The notes under the pieces: model-generated
Told to the model about the DNA's origin: nothing
Seen by the model: only the letters and a program-made list of their open reading frames with translations
Databases searched by the model: none
Translations under genes and position numbers: made by a program
Shown here: positions 39,477 to 48,850 of the stretch, piece after piece
How positions within the stretch are numbered: position 1 is the first letter of the stretch
Layout of the letters: each line of letters begins with the position of its first letter
Source: Geodermatophilaceae bacterium URHB0062
Lineage (GTDB): Bacteria > Actinomycetota > Actinomycetes > Mycobacteriales > Geodermatophilaceae
DNA length: 64,000 nt
Assembly (NCBI GenBank): GCA_000620185.1
Contig: JHVO01000017.1
Span: 1-64,000, forward strand
Direction of reading: 5' to 3'

Positions 39477-40619
39477 TTGGGAAGGGACTTCGCGGGGACA
39501 CCGCATCAGTGGCCGGGGCAGGTCACCGAACGGAGCCTGGCCGATGGCAGGCCGGTGGTGTACTTCGACGACGAGTCGACCGACGGGCCCGTGCACGAGG
39601 TCCCCGACCTCCGCCCGCTGACGACCCCCCCGCACGCCGGGGAGATTCGCTACGACGTGCTGACCGGTGAGTGGGTCACCATCGCGGGGCACCGGATGAA
39701 CCGCACCTTCCTGCCCAGCGCGGCTGACTGCCCGCTCGACCCGACGACCGACCCGGCGCGCCCGACAGAGGTGCCCGACAACAGGTACGACGTCGTGGCG
39801 TTCGCCAATAGGTTCCCGAGCTTCGCCCCGCTCACGGTGGCCCAGCCCCCGGACCTGCCGCGCCCGCCCTTCGGCCCCGTGGACCGACCTGCCTACGGGC
39901 ACTCCGACGTCGTCGTCTTCTCCAGTGACCACGACGCAGCGGTCGCCGACCTCCCAGCGGCCCGGATGCGGACGATCGTCGAGGCTTGGGTTCACCGCAC
40001 AGCCGCGCACTCGGCCGACCCCGGGGTCGCCGAGGTGTTCGTATTCGAGAACAGCGGCAAGGAGATCGGGGTGACGCTGTCGCATCCGCACGGACAGGTC
40101 TACGCCTACCCGGCCATCCCACCGCGCTCGGCGCAGCTGCTAGAGCGCGCCCGGCGGCACCGCGCGGCCACCGGCGGAAACTTGCTTGCCGACGTTCTGG
40201 CCGCCGAGCAAGCCGAAGGCACCCGCGTGGTGCTGCGCGGCGAGCACTTCACGGCCTACGTGCCGCGGGCGGCCCGCTGGCCGGTCGAGGTGCACCTGGC
40301 CCCGCACCGCGACGTTCCTGACCTGGCCGCACTGGAGGACGCCGAGCGCGCCGAGCTCGGGGCGGTCTACCAGGAGCTGCTGCGTCGGGTGAACCGGTTC
40401 CACCCCGGTGTCGAGCGCGTGCCGTACATCTCTGGCTGGCACCAGGCACCGACCGTTGAGGATCGCGAGCTGGGCCGTCTGCATCTGCAGCTGTTCTCGC
40501 TGCTGCGCGCCCCGGGCAAGCTCAAGTACCTGGCCGGGTCGGAGTCAGGCATGGGCGCGTGGATCAACGACACGACGCCGGAGCGGATCGCCTACCGGCT
40601 GCGCGAGGTGGCGTCGTGA
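39477..40619 (+). CDS. galT: Galactose-1-phosphate uridylyltransferase
   Basis: The 380-residue enzyme transfers UMP from UDP-glucose to galactose-1-phosphate in the Leloir pathway. It shows ADGRPVVYFDDES, RYDVLTGEWVTIAGHRMNR, VVAFANRFPSFAP, VFVFENSGKEIGVTLSHPHG (His203-Pro-His205, the second His being the nucleophile), EVHLAPHRDVPDL, ISGWHQAP and KLKYLAGSESGMGAWIND. The zinc motif CPLC is CPLD here, so one cysteine ligand is lost. TTG at 39477 was taken as start because GAGAGGAG lies six bases upstream; an ATG at 39354 in frame adds a non-homologous leader. The stop overlaps a GTG (GTGA) that opens a short frame in the place where galK usually follows. Confidence 0.93.
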   Translation: MGRDFAGTPHQWPGQVTERSLADGRPVVYFDDESTDGPVHEVPDLRPLTTPPHAGEIRYDVLTGEWVTIAGHRMNRTFLPSAADCPLDPTTDPARPTEVPDNRYDVVAFANRFPSFAPLTVAQPPDLPRPPFGPVDRPAYGHSDVVVFSSDHDAAVADLPAARMRTIVEAWVHRTAAHSADPGVAEVFVFENSGKEIGVTLSHPHGQVYAYPAIPPRSAQLLERARRHRAATGGNLLADVLAAEQAEGTRVVLRGEHFTAYVPRAARWPVEVHLAPHRDVPDLAALEDAERAELGAVYQELLRRVNRFHPGVERVPYISGWHQAPTVEDRELGRLHLQLFSLLRAPGKLKYLAGSESGMGAWINDTTPERIAYRLREVAS

Positions 40620-40753
40620 CACCCGCGCGGACCGGTGCCGGGCAGCAGGCAGATCTGGCGGTCACCGAGCTGCGTGACCCTGGAGCGCCGAGCCGGACGG
40701 CAGAAGGCTCGGACAAGCAAGGGTGCCGTCATCGATCCGCTGCCGAGTCTTGA
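40616..40753 (+). CDS. 45-residue ORF overlapping the galT stop
   Basis: GTG at 40616 overlaps the galT stop (GTGA). The frame reads TPARTGAGQQADLAVTELRD and ends at 40753, overlapping the end of the leftward DHFR-like gene. The coupling is typical for galT-galK operons, so this may be the stump of a deleted galK. It has no recognised motif. Confidence 0.25.
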   Translation: MTPARTGAGQQADLAVTELRDPGAPSRTAEGSDKQGCRHRSAAES

Positions 40754-41358
40754 GTGGGCGGCGGCCGCTGGATCCGATAGCGGAGGTGCAGAACCCGGTG
40801 CTCGGGATCGGCCTCCGCGGCGTCCAATACGCGGGTCAGCTCGAGCTCGGTGGGCTCGACCGGGAGGTCGCCGAACAGCCGTCGTCCTCGGCCGAGGAGG
40901 ACGGGAACGACGTGCAGTTCCATCTCGTCGAGCTCATCCGCCCGGAGGAGCGCTTGCCCGGCCCCCGCGCCCAGCACCAGGACGTCGGCGTCACCCGCGG
41001 CAGCACGAGCCCGTTCGGCGCAGGCGTGCACGTCGGTGACGTAGTGGATGCTCCCCGGCGGAGGCTCCTCCGGCACGTGGTGGGTCAACACGAAGACCGG
41101 GACGTCGTCGTGGTGGTCACCGTGCCATCGGCCCGCGTGTTCGTAGGTGCGGCGACCCGCGATCACCGCGCGGGTAGCAGTCGCCTCGCCGAACACCTGA
41201 CCGTTCGGTCCCGGGTCCAGGCGGTTGTCCATCCAGTTGAACAATCGAAAGCCTCCGACGCCCATCGGCGACTCGACGCTGTCCTGCGGCCCGACGACGA
41301 ACCCGTCGAGGGACAAGGTCATGTCCAGCCGGATCACCTGCGTCCTCGGCGGCGTCAT
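40729..41358 (-). CDS. Dihydrofolate reductase-like protein (RibD C-terminal family)
   Basis: The 209-residue protein starts with VIRLDMTLSLDGFVVGPQDS, the first strand of the RibD_C/YyaP group, continues with TRAVIAGRRTYEHAGRW and FVLTHHVPEEPPPG, and ends with ADVLVLGAGAGQALLRADELDEMELHVVPVLLGRGRRLFGDL, the NADPH-binding glycine region and closing strand of the family. Members reduce unknown pterin- or pyrimidine-like substrates; true folate reduction is not implied. Its ATG overlaps the stop of the 55-residue upstream gene (ATGA). Confidence 0.9.
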   Translation of the reverse strand: MTPPRTQVIRLDMTLSLDGFVVGPQDSVESPMGVGGFRLFNWMDNRLDPGPNGQVFGEATATRAVIAGRRTYEHAGRWHGDHHDDVPVFVLTHHVPEEPPPGSIHYVTDVHACAERARAAAGDADVLVLGAGAGQALLRADELDEMELHVVPVLLGRGRRLFGDLPVEPTELELTRVLDAAEADPEHRVLHLRYRIQRPPPTQDSAADR

Positions 41359-41522
41359 GCGCGCTCGACCTCGCAGCGCACGTAGAGCGCGCCTGGCGCT
41401 CCCACGGTGCAGACCAGGGTCAGCTCTATCCGCTCGGAAGGCGGGCCGCTGCTCAGCCGCCGGGCCTGACAGGTCGGAACCGGCCGGCGCTCCTTCTCCG
41501 GTAGGTCGAGCAAGGTGCTCAC
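41355..41522 (-). CDS. 55-residue protein, overlapping both operon neighbours
   Basis: GTG at 41522 overlaps the VOC gene's stop (GTGA), and its own stop at 41355-41357 overlaps the DHFR-like start (ATGA). The frame reads STLLDLPEKERRPVPTCQAR, RLSSGPPSERIELTLVC, then a hydrophobic GAPGALYVRCEVERA end. Two exact overlaps on both sides make a real small gene likely. The family is unknown; three cysteines could bind metal. Confidence 0.65.
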   Translation of the reverse strand: MSTLLDLPEKERRPVPTCQARRLSSGPPSERIELTLVCTVGAPGALYVRCEVERA

Positions 41523-41899
41523 TCAGGCTCCGCCACGTACATCTTGTTCCCGTCGAGGTCCCAGAATTCGAACATCAAGGGAGCCGTGGGCCACGCGAGA
41601 AGGTCACCGACCCTCAATCCCAGGTCGGTGACTCGTGCGTGGGCGGCACGAGCATCATCAGTGATGAAGCGGATCCCGGTGTCGATGCCGATGGGGAGTG
41701 TGTCGCTCGCCGCGATGACGCTCAGCGTCGTCCCGCCGCCCACCGGAGCCATGTCGATCCAACGAAAGTCGACGGCGACGTCCGCGTCGAACCGCGTCTC
41801 GAAGCCGAGGTCCTCGAAGAGACGCTTGGTGGCGTCCTGATCCGACGCGGCGATGGCGACGGTCGAGATTCCCGTGAAGGTGGCTGTCCTTGTCGTCAT
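41519..41899 (-). CDS. VOC-family (glyoxalase-fold) protein
   Basis: The 126-residue product has one vicinal-oxygen-chelate repeat: TFTGISTVAIAASDQDATKRLFEDLGFET, FRWIDMAPVGGGTTLSVIAAS, DTGIRFITDDARAAHARVTDLGLRVGD, and the closing MFEFWDLDGNKMYVAEPE strand with the metal-site glutamate. Such proteins are dioxygenases, lyases or resistance proteins, and the substrate is unknown. The ATG at 41899 gives the canonical start; an ATG at 41932 is possible. It is the first gene of a three-gene leftward operon with overlapping ends. Confidence 0.85.
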   Translation of the reverse strand: MTTRTATFTGISTVAIAASDQDATKRLFEDLGFETRFDADVAVDFRWIDMAPVGGGTTLSVIAASDTLPIGIDTGIRFITDDARAAHARVTDLGLRVGDLLAWPTAPLMFEFWDLDGNKMYVAEPE

Positions 41900-42219
41900 G
41901 ACAGGTAGACGAGCGACGAGCGCCGGACTCATCGAAGGACGCTGATCGGCTCGAGATCGAGCAGCTGAGCACCTCGGCGACTCAACACCGGGCTATGCGC
42001 TGGTGAGAAGCGTTGTCGCCTCCCGAAGCCCCTCCTCGTGAACGGAACGCGGGTTCTGTCGGCAACCTCGTACGGGCCCCGCCCGAGCACAGTCCGACGT
42101 CGCCGGCGGCGAAGTTCGGACAAGTAGCGGTGACCTAATGGTGGTCAAAACCGCCCCTGAAGCAGTCAGGGGCCGCTTCGGACTTATCCGAATACGACCC
42201 CTGACCTGCGGTTCCACAG
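41900..42219. other. Stretch between the VOC operon and tRNA-Pro
   Basis: It carries the tRNA terminator (42147-42173) and the VOC operon promoter. A leftward frame through the tRNA (reading GGQGVAGSNPV) is a translation artefact of the tRNA. Confidence 0.6.
42147..42173 (-). terminator. Rho-independent terminator of tRNA-Pro
   Basis: Read leftwards, GCCCCTGA-CTGCT-TCAGGGGC forms an 8-bp stem followed by GGTTTTGACC, a short T-run, about 47 bases past the tRNA 3' end. Confidence 0.75.
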
Positions 42220-42293
<74 letters not shown>

Positions 42294-42572
42294 CGAGTCG
42301 CGCGCGGTCCGAGATCTCCCCGACCGCGCGACGCCTGCCCGAGGAGATTACCGCACCGACCGGCGCTCTCCGGCGCCGCCTCGGCGTCGTCCCTCTTCCG
42401 CCCGGACCGTTCCCCGGCCCGGGCGTCGGGGCGGCGCCCATGGCACGACGCTCGTGCTGCTCGCTCCCCGTCCTGGCGGGGCTCCCCGGCCCTGCCCGAC
42501 AGTCGCGCACCGATCGGCGACAAGGGGACGAAGGAGAACCCGTCGCCATCGCCGTGACCTCCGACGCGGAGT

Positions 42573-43070
42573 TCAGTCGAAGTGGGGAGGGTCCTCGACG
42601 GCGAGGGCGTGCTCGATCCAGACCCGCACGTGGGGCTCGATGCGCAGTCGACGAAGGTCGGCGAAGGGCACCCACGCCGCCTCGCTCGTCTCGTGCTCGT
42701 CGCCGTGCGGGGTGCCGCCCAGGACACGGGCGCGGAAGAGCACCGCGAACTGCTGACGGACCTCGCCGTCCCGGGCACGGACCACGAGGCCCGGGTCGGT
42801 GAACACGCCGACGAGCTCGGTCACCAGGACGTGGACGCCGGACTCCTCGGCGGTCTCGCGGACCGCAGCCGCCGCGGCCGTCTCGCCGATGTCGACGCGG
42901 CCACCCGGCAACTCCCAGGTACCGCTGTCGCACCGTCGCACGAGGAGCAGGCGACCGTTGTGCCAGCGAGCGGCGACGAACGCCGACGGCACGACGACCG
43001 ACGCCTTCGGTGCCGCGGGATCGTGGAAGTGCACCGTCCGCTGCTGAGGGATGCGCTCCGTGGTCGTCAT
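42573..43070 (-). CDS. Nudix hydrolase
   Basis: The 165-residue protein contains the Nudix box GGRVDIGETAAAAAVRETAEESG, in agreement with GX5EX7REUXEEXGU. It is preceded by VVVPSAFVAARWHNGRLLLVRRCDSGTWELP and followed by VLVTELVGVFTDPGLVV, with HETSEAAWVPFADLRRLRI near the end. Nudix enzymes cleave nucleoside diphosphates linked to other groups; this type (MutT/ADP-ribose-like) has an unknown exact substrate. The ATG at 43070 follows GAGGGGACGG. The gene is divergent from the LuxR gene at 43451. Confidence 0.93.
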   Translation of the reverse strand: MTTTERIPQQRTVHFHDPAAPKASVVVPSAFVAARWHNGRLLLVRRCDSGTWELPGGRVDIGETAAAAAVRETAEESGVHVLVTELVGVFTDPGLVVRARDGEVRQQFAVLFRARVLGGTPHGDEHETSEAAWVPFADLRRLRIEPHVRVWIEHALAVEDPPHFD

Positions 43071-43450
43071 TGACCGTCCCCTCTCGGTGTCCCGACCGTA
43101 CGCCGACGATCCGGCTGCGAGCGGTGCGGAGCATCGCCCGCAGAGGGTGAGCACGGCGGGGGGCCGATGCTGCACCGTCGTCACCATGTCGACAGACCAC
43201 GTCGCGCCGGTCGTGGTCCTGCCACCTCCGTCGGGTGACCTTGTGCTCTGGTCCACGTCGGCCCCGGGAGAGTCGACTGCTCATGAGGTCGCCGGACCGG
43301 CCACCCCGTCGGCTGACGGTGCTCCGGAGAACCCGACCGGAAGGGACCCGTCCACGGCCTGACACCCAGCCTCCTTGCACGCCACCGACGATGCCACCGG
43401 GCGGTGACATCGGCGATGCTGCCGGCGCCCCTTCAAACAGAGGAGAGGTC
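43071..43450. other. Divergent promoter region, nudix and LuxR genes
   Basis: 380 bases with no gene supported. It should carry both promoters; I see no strong palindrome. The ribosome site AGAGGAGAGG lies just before 43451. Confidence 0.5.
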
Positions 43451-46066
43451 ATGGCTGGCGTCCCCCGCGCCAAGACAACCGCCCCCCGCCTACCACTGGA
43501 GTTCGTCCCCCGACCGGCGCTGGTCGCTGCACTGGACCGAGGTGAGACGTGCGCGCTGACCCTCGTCACCGCGCCGCCGGGCTACGGGAAGACGGTCCTC
43601 CTGGCGGAGTGGGCCGCCCAGTCGGAAGGCGCGTGCGCCTGGGTGTCGCTGGACGAGGACGACGATGATCCGCGGCGGCTGTGGAGTGCGGTCCTGGCCG
43701 CCCTGGCGGCGTGCCCCGACATCCCCGAGTCCGGCCGGTTGCGCAACCTCGTCGTCCCACGGACGGAGGTGGGGGTCGAGTTCCTCACCGAACTCTCCGA
43801 GGCGCTGGCCACGATCCCCGCCCGCGTGCGGCTCGTACTGGACGACGCCCACCACCTCCACGGCCAGGCCACCTTGCACGGCCTGGAGTTCCTCCTGCGA
43901 GACCACCTGAGCAACGTCCGCCTCCTGCTGGCCAGCCGCTTCGACCCGGCACTCCCGGTGGGTCGGCTGCGTCTGGAGGAGCGGCTCTGCGAGCTCCGCC
44001 CGGACCACCTCGCCTTCTCGGTCGGCGAGACCGAGGCGCTCGCTGGCCTGTGCGGCCTGCACCTCGACCGCCGGCAGGCTGCGCTCCTGCACGCCCGCAC
44101 CGACGGGTGGGTGGCGGGGATCCGCCTCGCCGCCCTGCCCCTACGTGACCACCCGGCGCCCGACGACTTCATCGCCGCCTTCTCCGGGGACGAGCGTCCG
44201 GTCGCCGACTACCTCGCCGACGAGGTCTTGTCACGCCTGTCAGAAGCCGAGGGCGACCTGCTTCGCCGGATCAGCATCTGCGACCCGGTGCCGTCCGCCC
44301 TGGCCGTGGAGCTGTCCGGTCGCGCGGACGCGCCCGAGACCCTGGGCAGATTGGAGCGCAGCACGGCGCTCGTCATGGCCGGCGGACCGCACCGGGACGA
44401 GTTCCGCATCCAGGAGCTGATTCGCTCCTACCTGGCGGCGGACCTTCTTCACCACGGACCCGCCCTGGCCGCTCAGCTCCACCGCCAGGCAGCCGTGTGG
44501 TGGGCCGACCGGCGGCGACCCACGGAAGCCCTGCGGCATGCTGCCCGAGCGAACGACACCGCCCTCGAGACGGAGCTGCTGCACCGGTGGGCACCCGAGC
44601 TGGTGGCGCGCGGCGAGCACATCGAGTTGCGTCGTGCGCTCGACTCGTTGCAGACGGGCAGCACGGCTCCGGACGCGTGGTTGCCGCTGGTGTCGGCTCA
44701 TATCCAGCTGGGCCGCGGGGACTGGACGGCTGCCCGGGCCGACGTCCGCCGTGCGGGAGGGCTTGGCCCCGGCGCCGGCGACCGCGACCTCACGCACTTC
44801 CGCATCGCCACCAGGCGCATGGTCGGCCTGGGCGGTTCAGCACCGGACGACTCGCCGTCATATGCCGGGGCCCCACCCGAGGACGCGGCGCTCGCTGCCC
44901 TCGTGCTCGCCGGCCGGGGCGCCGGGGAGCTCTTCTCCATGGCACCCGCCCGGTCGGCGGAGGACGACTGGCCCGCACTGTTCCGGCACCTGGAGGCTGC
45001 GCTGGTGGTGGCCAGTGAACAGCACTTCGGACTGCTCGAGGTCCAGTGCCTCTTCCTCATCGGCGCGGCGGCCCTGACCTCCGGTGACAACGGTCGCGCA
45101 AGGTCGGCGGCTGAAGCCGCGATCACCGCTGGCACTGCGGGTGGATGGCAGGACACGCCATGGACGGCCGGTGCCCACGCCGTCCTCGCTCAGGCCTGCC
45201 TGACCGGCGCCGATCCCGCCCGAGCCCTGCAGGTCTCCTCGGACGGCCTGCGGATCCCCTCGACGCAGGAGGATCGGGTCATCCGGTTCGCGCTGCGCTG
45301 CGCGCGAGGAGGCGCGTTGTTCGACATCGGCAACCGGCCCGCCGGTCTCCTCGAGCTGCAGGAGGCGCATGCCGGGCTGGGGGCCGAGCCGATTCCTGAA
45401 TCGCTGGCCACGACGGCCGCCCTGCTCGAACACCGCATGGCACTGGTGCTCGACCTGCCGGTAGCGGCGGGCACCTCCGTCGGCCGGCTGACCGTTCGGG
45501 CCGGCGCCGATGCCGAGTTGATGCTCATGAGGGCATGGGCGGAGGCAGCCGCGGGCTCCGCCGCCTCGGCGCGCTCCGCGGTGGCGCCGCTGCTGAGCGG
45601 ACAGGTGCGGCCCATCCTGCCCTCGACGATCGTGGAGGCGTGGCTCGTCGAGGTCTGGGCCGACCTGCGGCTGGGCCGGCGGTCGGCCGCCCGGCGGGCG
45701 CTGCAGGCCGCCCTGACCTGCGCCGAGCCGCTGGACGTGCTGCGGCCGTTCGCGCTCGCGGGCCAGGCCATCCGGGTGCTGCTGGTCGATCAGTTGGGTG
45801 GCAGCACGGATCCGGCAGCGTTCGCTTTCCGGTGCCTGTCCGTCCGGCCCCAGGTACGCCGGCCACCGGCACCGCGACTGAGCGCCCGCGAGCAAGGCGT
45901 GCTCATCCAGCTCAATTCCCTGAACAACCTCGGCGAGATCGCCGACGACATGGACGTGTCGGTGAACACGATCAAGAGCCATGTCCGGGCGATCTACGGC
46001 AAGCTCGGCGTGACCACGCGCCGCACTGCCGTGCTGACGGCGCTCGAACACGGTCTCATGACATGA
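43451..46066 (+). CDS. MalT-like LuxR-family regulator, first of tandem pair
   Basis: The 871-residue protein starts with a STAND ATPase: FVPRPALVAALDRGETCALT, Walker A APPGYGKT (residues 41-48), ACAWVSLDEDDDDPRRLWSA, Walker B RLVLDDAHHLHG and the LLLASRFDPALPVGRLR sensor region, as in MalT. A TPR-like helical middle and a LuxR helix-turn-helix (LSAREQGVLIQLNSLNNLGEIADDMDVSVNTIKSHV) complete it. Such regulators activate target operons in an ATP- and ligand-dependent way. AGAGGAGAGGTC precedes the ATG at 43451; an in-frame leader back to 43235 is unlikely. The stop overlaps the start of the next, paralogous gene (ATGA). Confidence 0.92.
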   Translation: MAGVPRAKTTAPRLPLEFVPRPALVAALDRGETCALTLVTAPPGYGKTVLLAEWAAQSEGACAWVSLDEDDDDPRRLWSAVLAALAACPDIPESGRLRNLVVPRTEVGVEFLTELSEALATIPARVRLVLDDAHHLHGQATLHGLEFLLRDHLSNVRLLLASRFDPALPVGRLRLEERLCELRPDHLAFSVGETEALAGLCGLHLDRRQAALLHARTDGWVAGIRLAALPLRDHPAPDDFIAAFSGDERPVADYLADEVLSRLSEAEGDLLRRISICDPVPSALAVELSGRADAPETLGRLERSTALVMAGGPHRDEFRIQELIRSYLAADLLHHGPALAAQLHRQAAVWWADRRRPTEALRHAARANDTALETELLHRWAPELVARGEHIELRRALDSLQTGSTAPDAWLPLVSAHIQLGRGDWTAARADVRRAGGLGPGAGDRDLTHFRIATRRMVGLGGSAPDDSPSYAGAPPEDAALAALVLAGRGAGELFSMAPARSAEDDWPALFRHLEAALVVASEQHFGLLEVQCLFLIGAAALTSGDNGRARSAAEAAITAGTAGGWQDTPWTAGAHAVLAQACLTGADPARALQVSSDGLRIPSTQEDRVIRFALRCARGGALFDIGNRPAGLLELQEAHAGLGAEPIPESLATTAALLEHRMALVLDLPVAAGTSVGRLTVRAGADAELMLMRAWAEAAAGSAASARSAVAPLLSGQVRPILPSTIVEAWLVEVWADLRLGRRSAARRALQAALTCAEPLDVLRPFALAGQAIRVLLVDQLGGSTDPAAFAFRCLSVRPQVRRPPAPRLSAREQGVLIQLNSLNNLGEIADDMDVSVNTIKSHVRAIYGKLGVTTRRTAVLTALEHGLMT

Positions 46067-48765
46067 GCAGCCAGGCAGCCTCCCCCTCATCCGAGCTGAT
46101 GCCCGGAGGGGCCGAGCCGCTGGTTCGGCTGCGGGAGCCGCAGCCGTCGGCCCGCGATCAGGCGGTCCCGCTGCCCGTTCCGGCCAGCAAGACCGCCGTG
46201 CCCGAGTTGCCCGTCCAGTTCACGCCACGCCCGGCACTCCGGCAGTGGCTGGACGGCGCCGTCTCCGACCAGATCATCCTGGTCAGCGCTCCCGCCGGAT
46301 CCGGTAAGACCCTTCTCCTCGCCGAGTGGGTACGCGAGAGCGAGATGAGGGAGACGGCATGGGTCTCCCTGGACGCCGACGACAACGATCCACGGCGACT
46401 GTGGTCGGCCGTCACGGCGGCGCTGCTGGCCGTGCCGTCGGTGTTCCGCGACGGCCGTCTGGAACGGCTCATCCAGGACACGGACGTGCTCACGACGTCG
46501 AACCTGGTGGACGAACTGGTGGACACCCTGGACGTTCTCGACTCGCCGGTCAGGGTGGTCCTGGACGATGTGCACGAACTGACCGGCCCTGAGGTCCTGC
46601 ACGACCTCAGCCAGTTGATCCGACGACGTCCCGCCGGGTTGCGGCTGGTCCTCGCCAGCAGGTCCGACCCGCCTATCTCGGTCCCACGACTCCGGCTGGA
46701 GGGCCGGCTGCACGAGGTGCGCGCCGACCGGCTGCGGTTCACACCGGACGACACGGCCGCGGTGATCAGGGACAGCGGACTGGCACTGACGCGCGCGGAC
46801 ATCGCAGTGCTGCACGCGCGCACAGAGGGCTGGGCCGCCGGGCTCCGGCTGGCAGTCCTCGCGCTTCGTCGCACGGAGAACACGTCTGCTTTCCTCACCG
46901 AGTTCTCCGGCGACGAGCGCTCGGTCGCCGACTACCTGACCGGTGAGATTCTCACAAGGCTGAAGCCGGAGATGCAGGACTTCCTGCGCGCCGTGAGTCT
47001 GTGCTCCCCGTTGCCCGCGGCGCTCGCCGTCGAACTGTCCGCACGCGCCGACGCGGCGCAGATGCTCGACGACCTGCGCCAGCAGACGGCACTCGTCGAG
47101 CGCACGGCCCCGGGCCAGTACCGGATCCACGCGCTGCTCCGTTCCTACCTGGTTGCCGATCTCGCGCGCCAGCGACCGGAGACGTACCGGCTCCTGCAGG
47201 CCTCCGCCGCCCGATGGTGGTCCGCACAGCGGGAGCCGGTGCACGCGCTCCGGCACGCCGAGCGGTCGGAGGACGGCCGGCTCATCGCCCTCCTGCTGCG
47301 CGGGTCGGGGGTGAGGCTCATGCTCAGCGGCCACCTGGGGCCGTTGCAGCGCGCGCTGGCTGCCGTGGGCGGCGACGCACGGAGAACCGACCCCCGGCTC
47401 GCGCTCATGGCGGCGATGACCCACCTCCAGGTCCGGGCCCTGCCGGCTGCCGCCGCCGAACTGCAGGACGCTCGGCTGGTGTGGCCCGAGGCTCCGGATG
47501 CCGACCTTCGCGCACTGGGAGCCAGCGTGGAACTGCTGGCGTCCGCCCTGCGGTCGGCCCCCGGCGGTCCGGCCGAGTCCACCGCTCAGGTGGAGTCGAC
47601 GCAGCCCGAGATCAACGCCCTCCTGCACGCGAGCCGCGGCATCGCCGAATTCAACCGGCCGAGAGGTGCGGATACAGACCTGGCGCGGGCCGAGCTGGAA
47701 CGGGCGGTCGAGCTGGCCCGCGTCAACGATCTCGGATTCCTGGAGGTGCAGAGCCTCTCGTTCCTCGCGGACCTGGCCGCGATGCGCGGCGACCACCGCG
47801 CCGTGGCCGACCTGGCCGAGCGTGCGGTCGCGGCCGCCGCGCGACGCGGCCGCCACCCGTCGGCGTGGACAGCCGGACCGGCGGGTGTCCTGGCCCTGGC
47901 CGAGTTGCTGAACGGCGACCCGACCGCTGCGCGTGCACGCTCGGAAGAGTCGCTCGCGGGCTGGGAGCAGCTTCCGCCGGAGTCCATGTACACGCTGCGT
48001 GCCGTGCACGGCGCCGCGCTGGCCGATCAGGGACGACACGCCGCCGGCCTGGCGGAGATGCGCGCGGCCCGTCTCGATTTCGGCGGCGCCCAGGCGCTGC
48101 CGTCCCTGTCGGCAAGTCTTGCGCTGCTCGAGCACCGCGTATCCCTGCTGGTGGGAAATGTGGGCGCCGCCGCGGAGGTCGGCACGTGGCTGACCGAGCG
48201 GATCGGCGAGACCGGCGAGACGCTGCTGCTGAGCGCCTGGAGCGAGGCCGCCGCCGGCCGGTCGCAGACAGCTCGGGCGAGGGTGGCGCCGGTGCTCCTG
48301 GGCGACATGCCGACAGTGGTGCCGTACACCGAGGTGGAGTCGCTCCTCGTGGAGTCGGAGGCGGCTCTGCAGGCCGGCGAGCAGGCAGCCGGCCGCAGGG
48401 CACTTGACCTCGCCCTACAGAAGGCAGAACCACTGAACGTCGTCCGACCGTTCGCGCTAGCCGGGCCACACAGCCTGGAGCTGCTGAGCACCGGGTCGGT
48501 CGCGCGGGCGCGCGGACCCTTCCGGGCGCGGCTCGACGCTGCCCGCGCCGCCATGACCGTGGACGCCGCCGTGCTGCTCAGCGAGCGCGAGCTGGCCGTT
48601 CTGGCGCTGTTGCCCTCGCTGATGACCGCGCGGGAGATCGCCGCGGAATTCACGGTGTCGGTCAACACCGTCAAGACCCACATCCGGTCCATCTATGCCA
48701 AGTTGGGTGTCTCGTCGCGGCGCGAGGCCGTGCTGCGCGCGCGGGACCGCGGCCTGCTGCGGTAG
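46063..48765 (+). CDS. MalT-like LuxR-family regulator, second of tandem pair
   Basis: A 900-residue paralogue of the previous protein. After a 50-residue polar leader come FTPRPALRQWLDGAVSDQ, Walker A SAPAGSGKT (76-84), ETAWVSLDADDNDPRRLWSA, Walker B VRVVLDDVHELTG, LVLASRSDPPISVPRLR, a helical repeat region and the LuxR domain LSERELAVLALLPSLMTAREIAAEFTVSVNTVKTHI. The ATG at 46063 overlaps the upstream stop, so the pair is translationally coupled and may act as hetero-oligomers. The next small gene starts 85 bases on, in the same direction, and may be in the operon. Confidence 0.92.
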   Translation: MSSQAASPSSELMPGGAEPLVRLREPQPSARDQAVPLPVPASKTAVPELPVQFTPRPALRQWLDGAVSDQIILVSAPAGSGKTLLLAEWVRESEMRETAWVSLDADDNDPRRLWSAVTAALLAVPSVFRDGRLERLIQDTDVLTTSNLVDELVDTLDVLDSPVRVVLDDVHELTGPEVLHDLSQLIRRRPAGLRLVLASRSDPPISVPRLRLEGRLHEVRADRLRFTPDDTAAVIRDSGLALTRADIAVLHARTEGWAAGLRLAVLALRRTENTSAFLTEFSGDERSVADYLTGEILTRLKPEMQDFLRAVSLCSPLPAALAVELSARADAAQMLDDLRQQTALVERTAPGQYRIHALLRSYLVADLARQRPETYRLLQASAARWWSAQREPVHALRHAERSEDGRLIALLLRGSGVRLMLSGHLGPLQRALAAVGGDARRTDPRLALMAAMTHLQVRALPAAAAELQDARLVWPEAPDADLRALGASVELLASALRSAPGGPAESTAQVESTQPEINALLHASRGIAEFNRPRGADTDLARAELERAVELARVNDLGFLEVQSLSFLADLAAMRGDHRAVADLAERAVAAAARRGRHPSAWTAGPAGVLALAELLNGDPTAARARSEESLAGWEQLPPESMYTLRAVHGAALADQGRHAAGLAEMRAARLDFGGAQALPSLSASLALLEHRVSLLVGNVGAAAEVGTWLTERIGETGETLLLSAWSEAAAGRSQTARARVAPVLLGDMPTVVPYTEVESLLVESEAALQAGEQAAGRRALDLALQKAEPLNVVRPFALAGPHSLELLSTGSVARARGPFRARLDAARAAMTVDAAVLLSERELAVLALLPSLMTAREIAAEFTVSVNTVKTHIRSIYAKLGVSSRREAVLRARDRGLLR

Positions 48766-48850
48766 GGCCTCACCACCGGAGGGTGAGGCGGGCGGCCGCC
48801 CCTGCGGGAACGCTGGGAAGCCACGGACCCCTCAGCCCGCGGAGGACGTC

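Noticed and set aside
46087-48135. 682-codon open frame antisense to the second MalT-like gene
   Set aside because: High-GC DNA keeps antisense frames open; the translation is Arg/Gln/Gly-rich with no motif, while the plus strand has clear domains.
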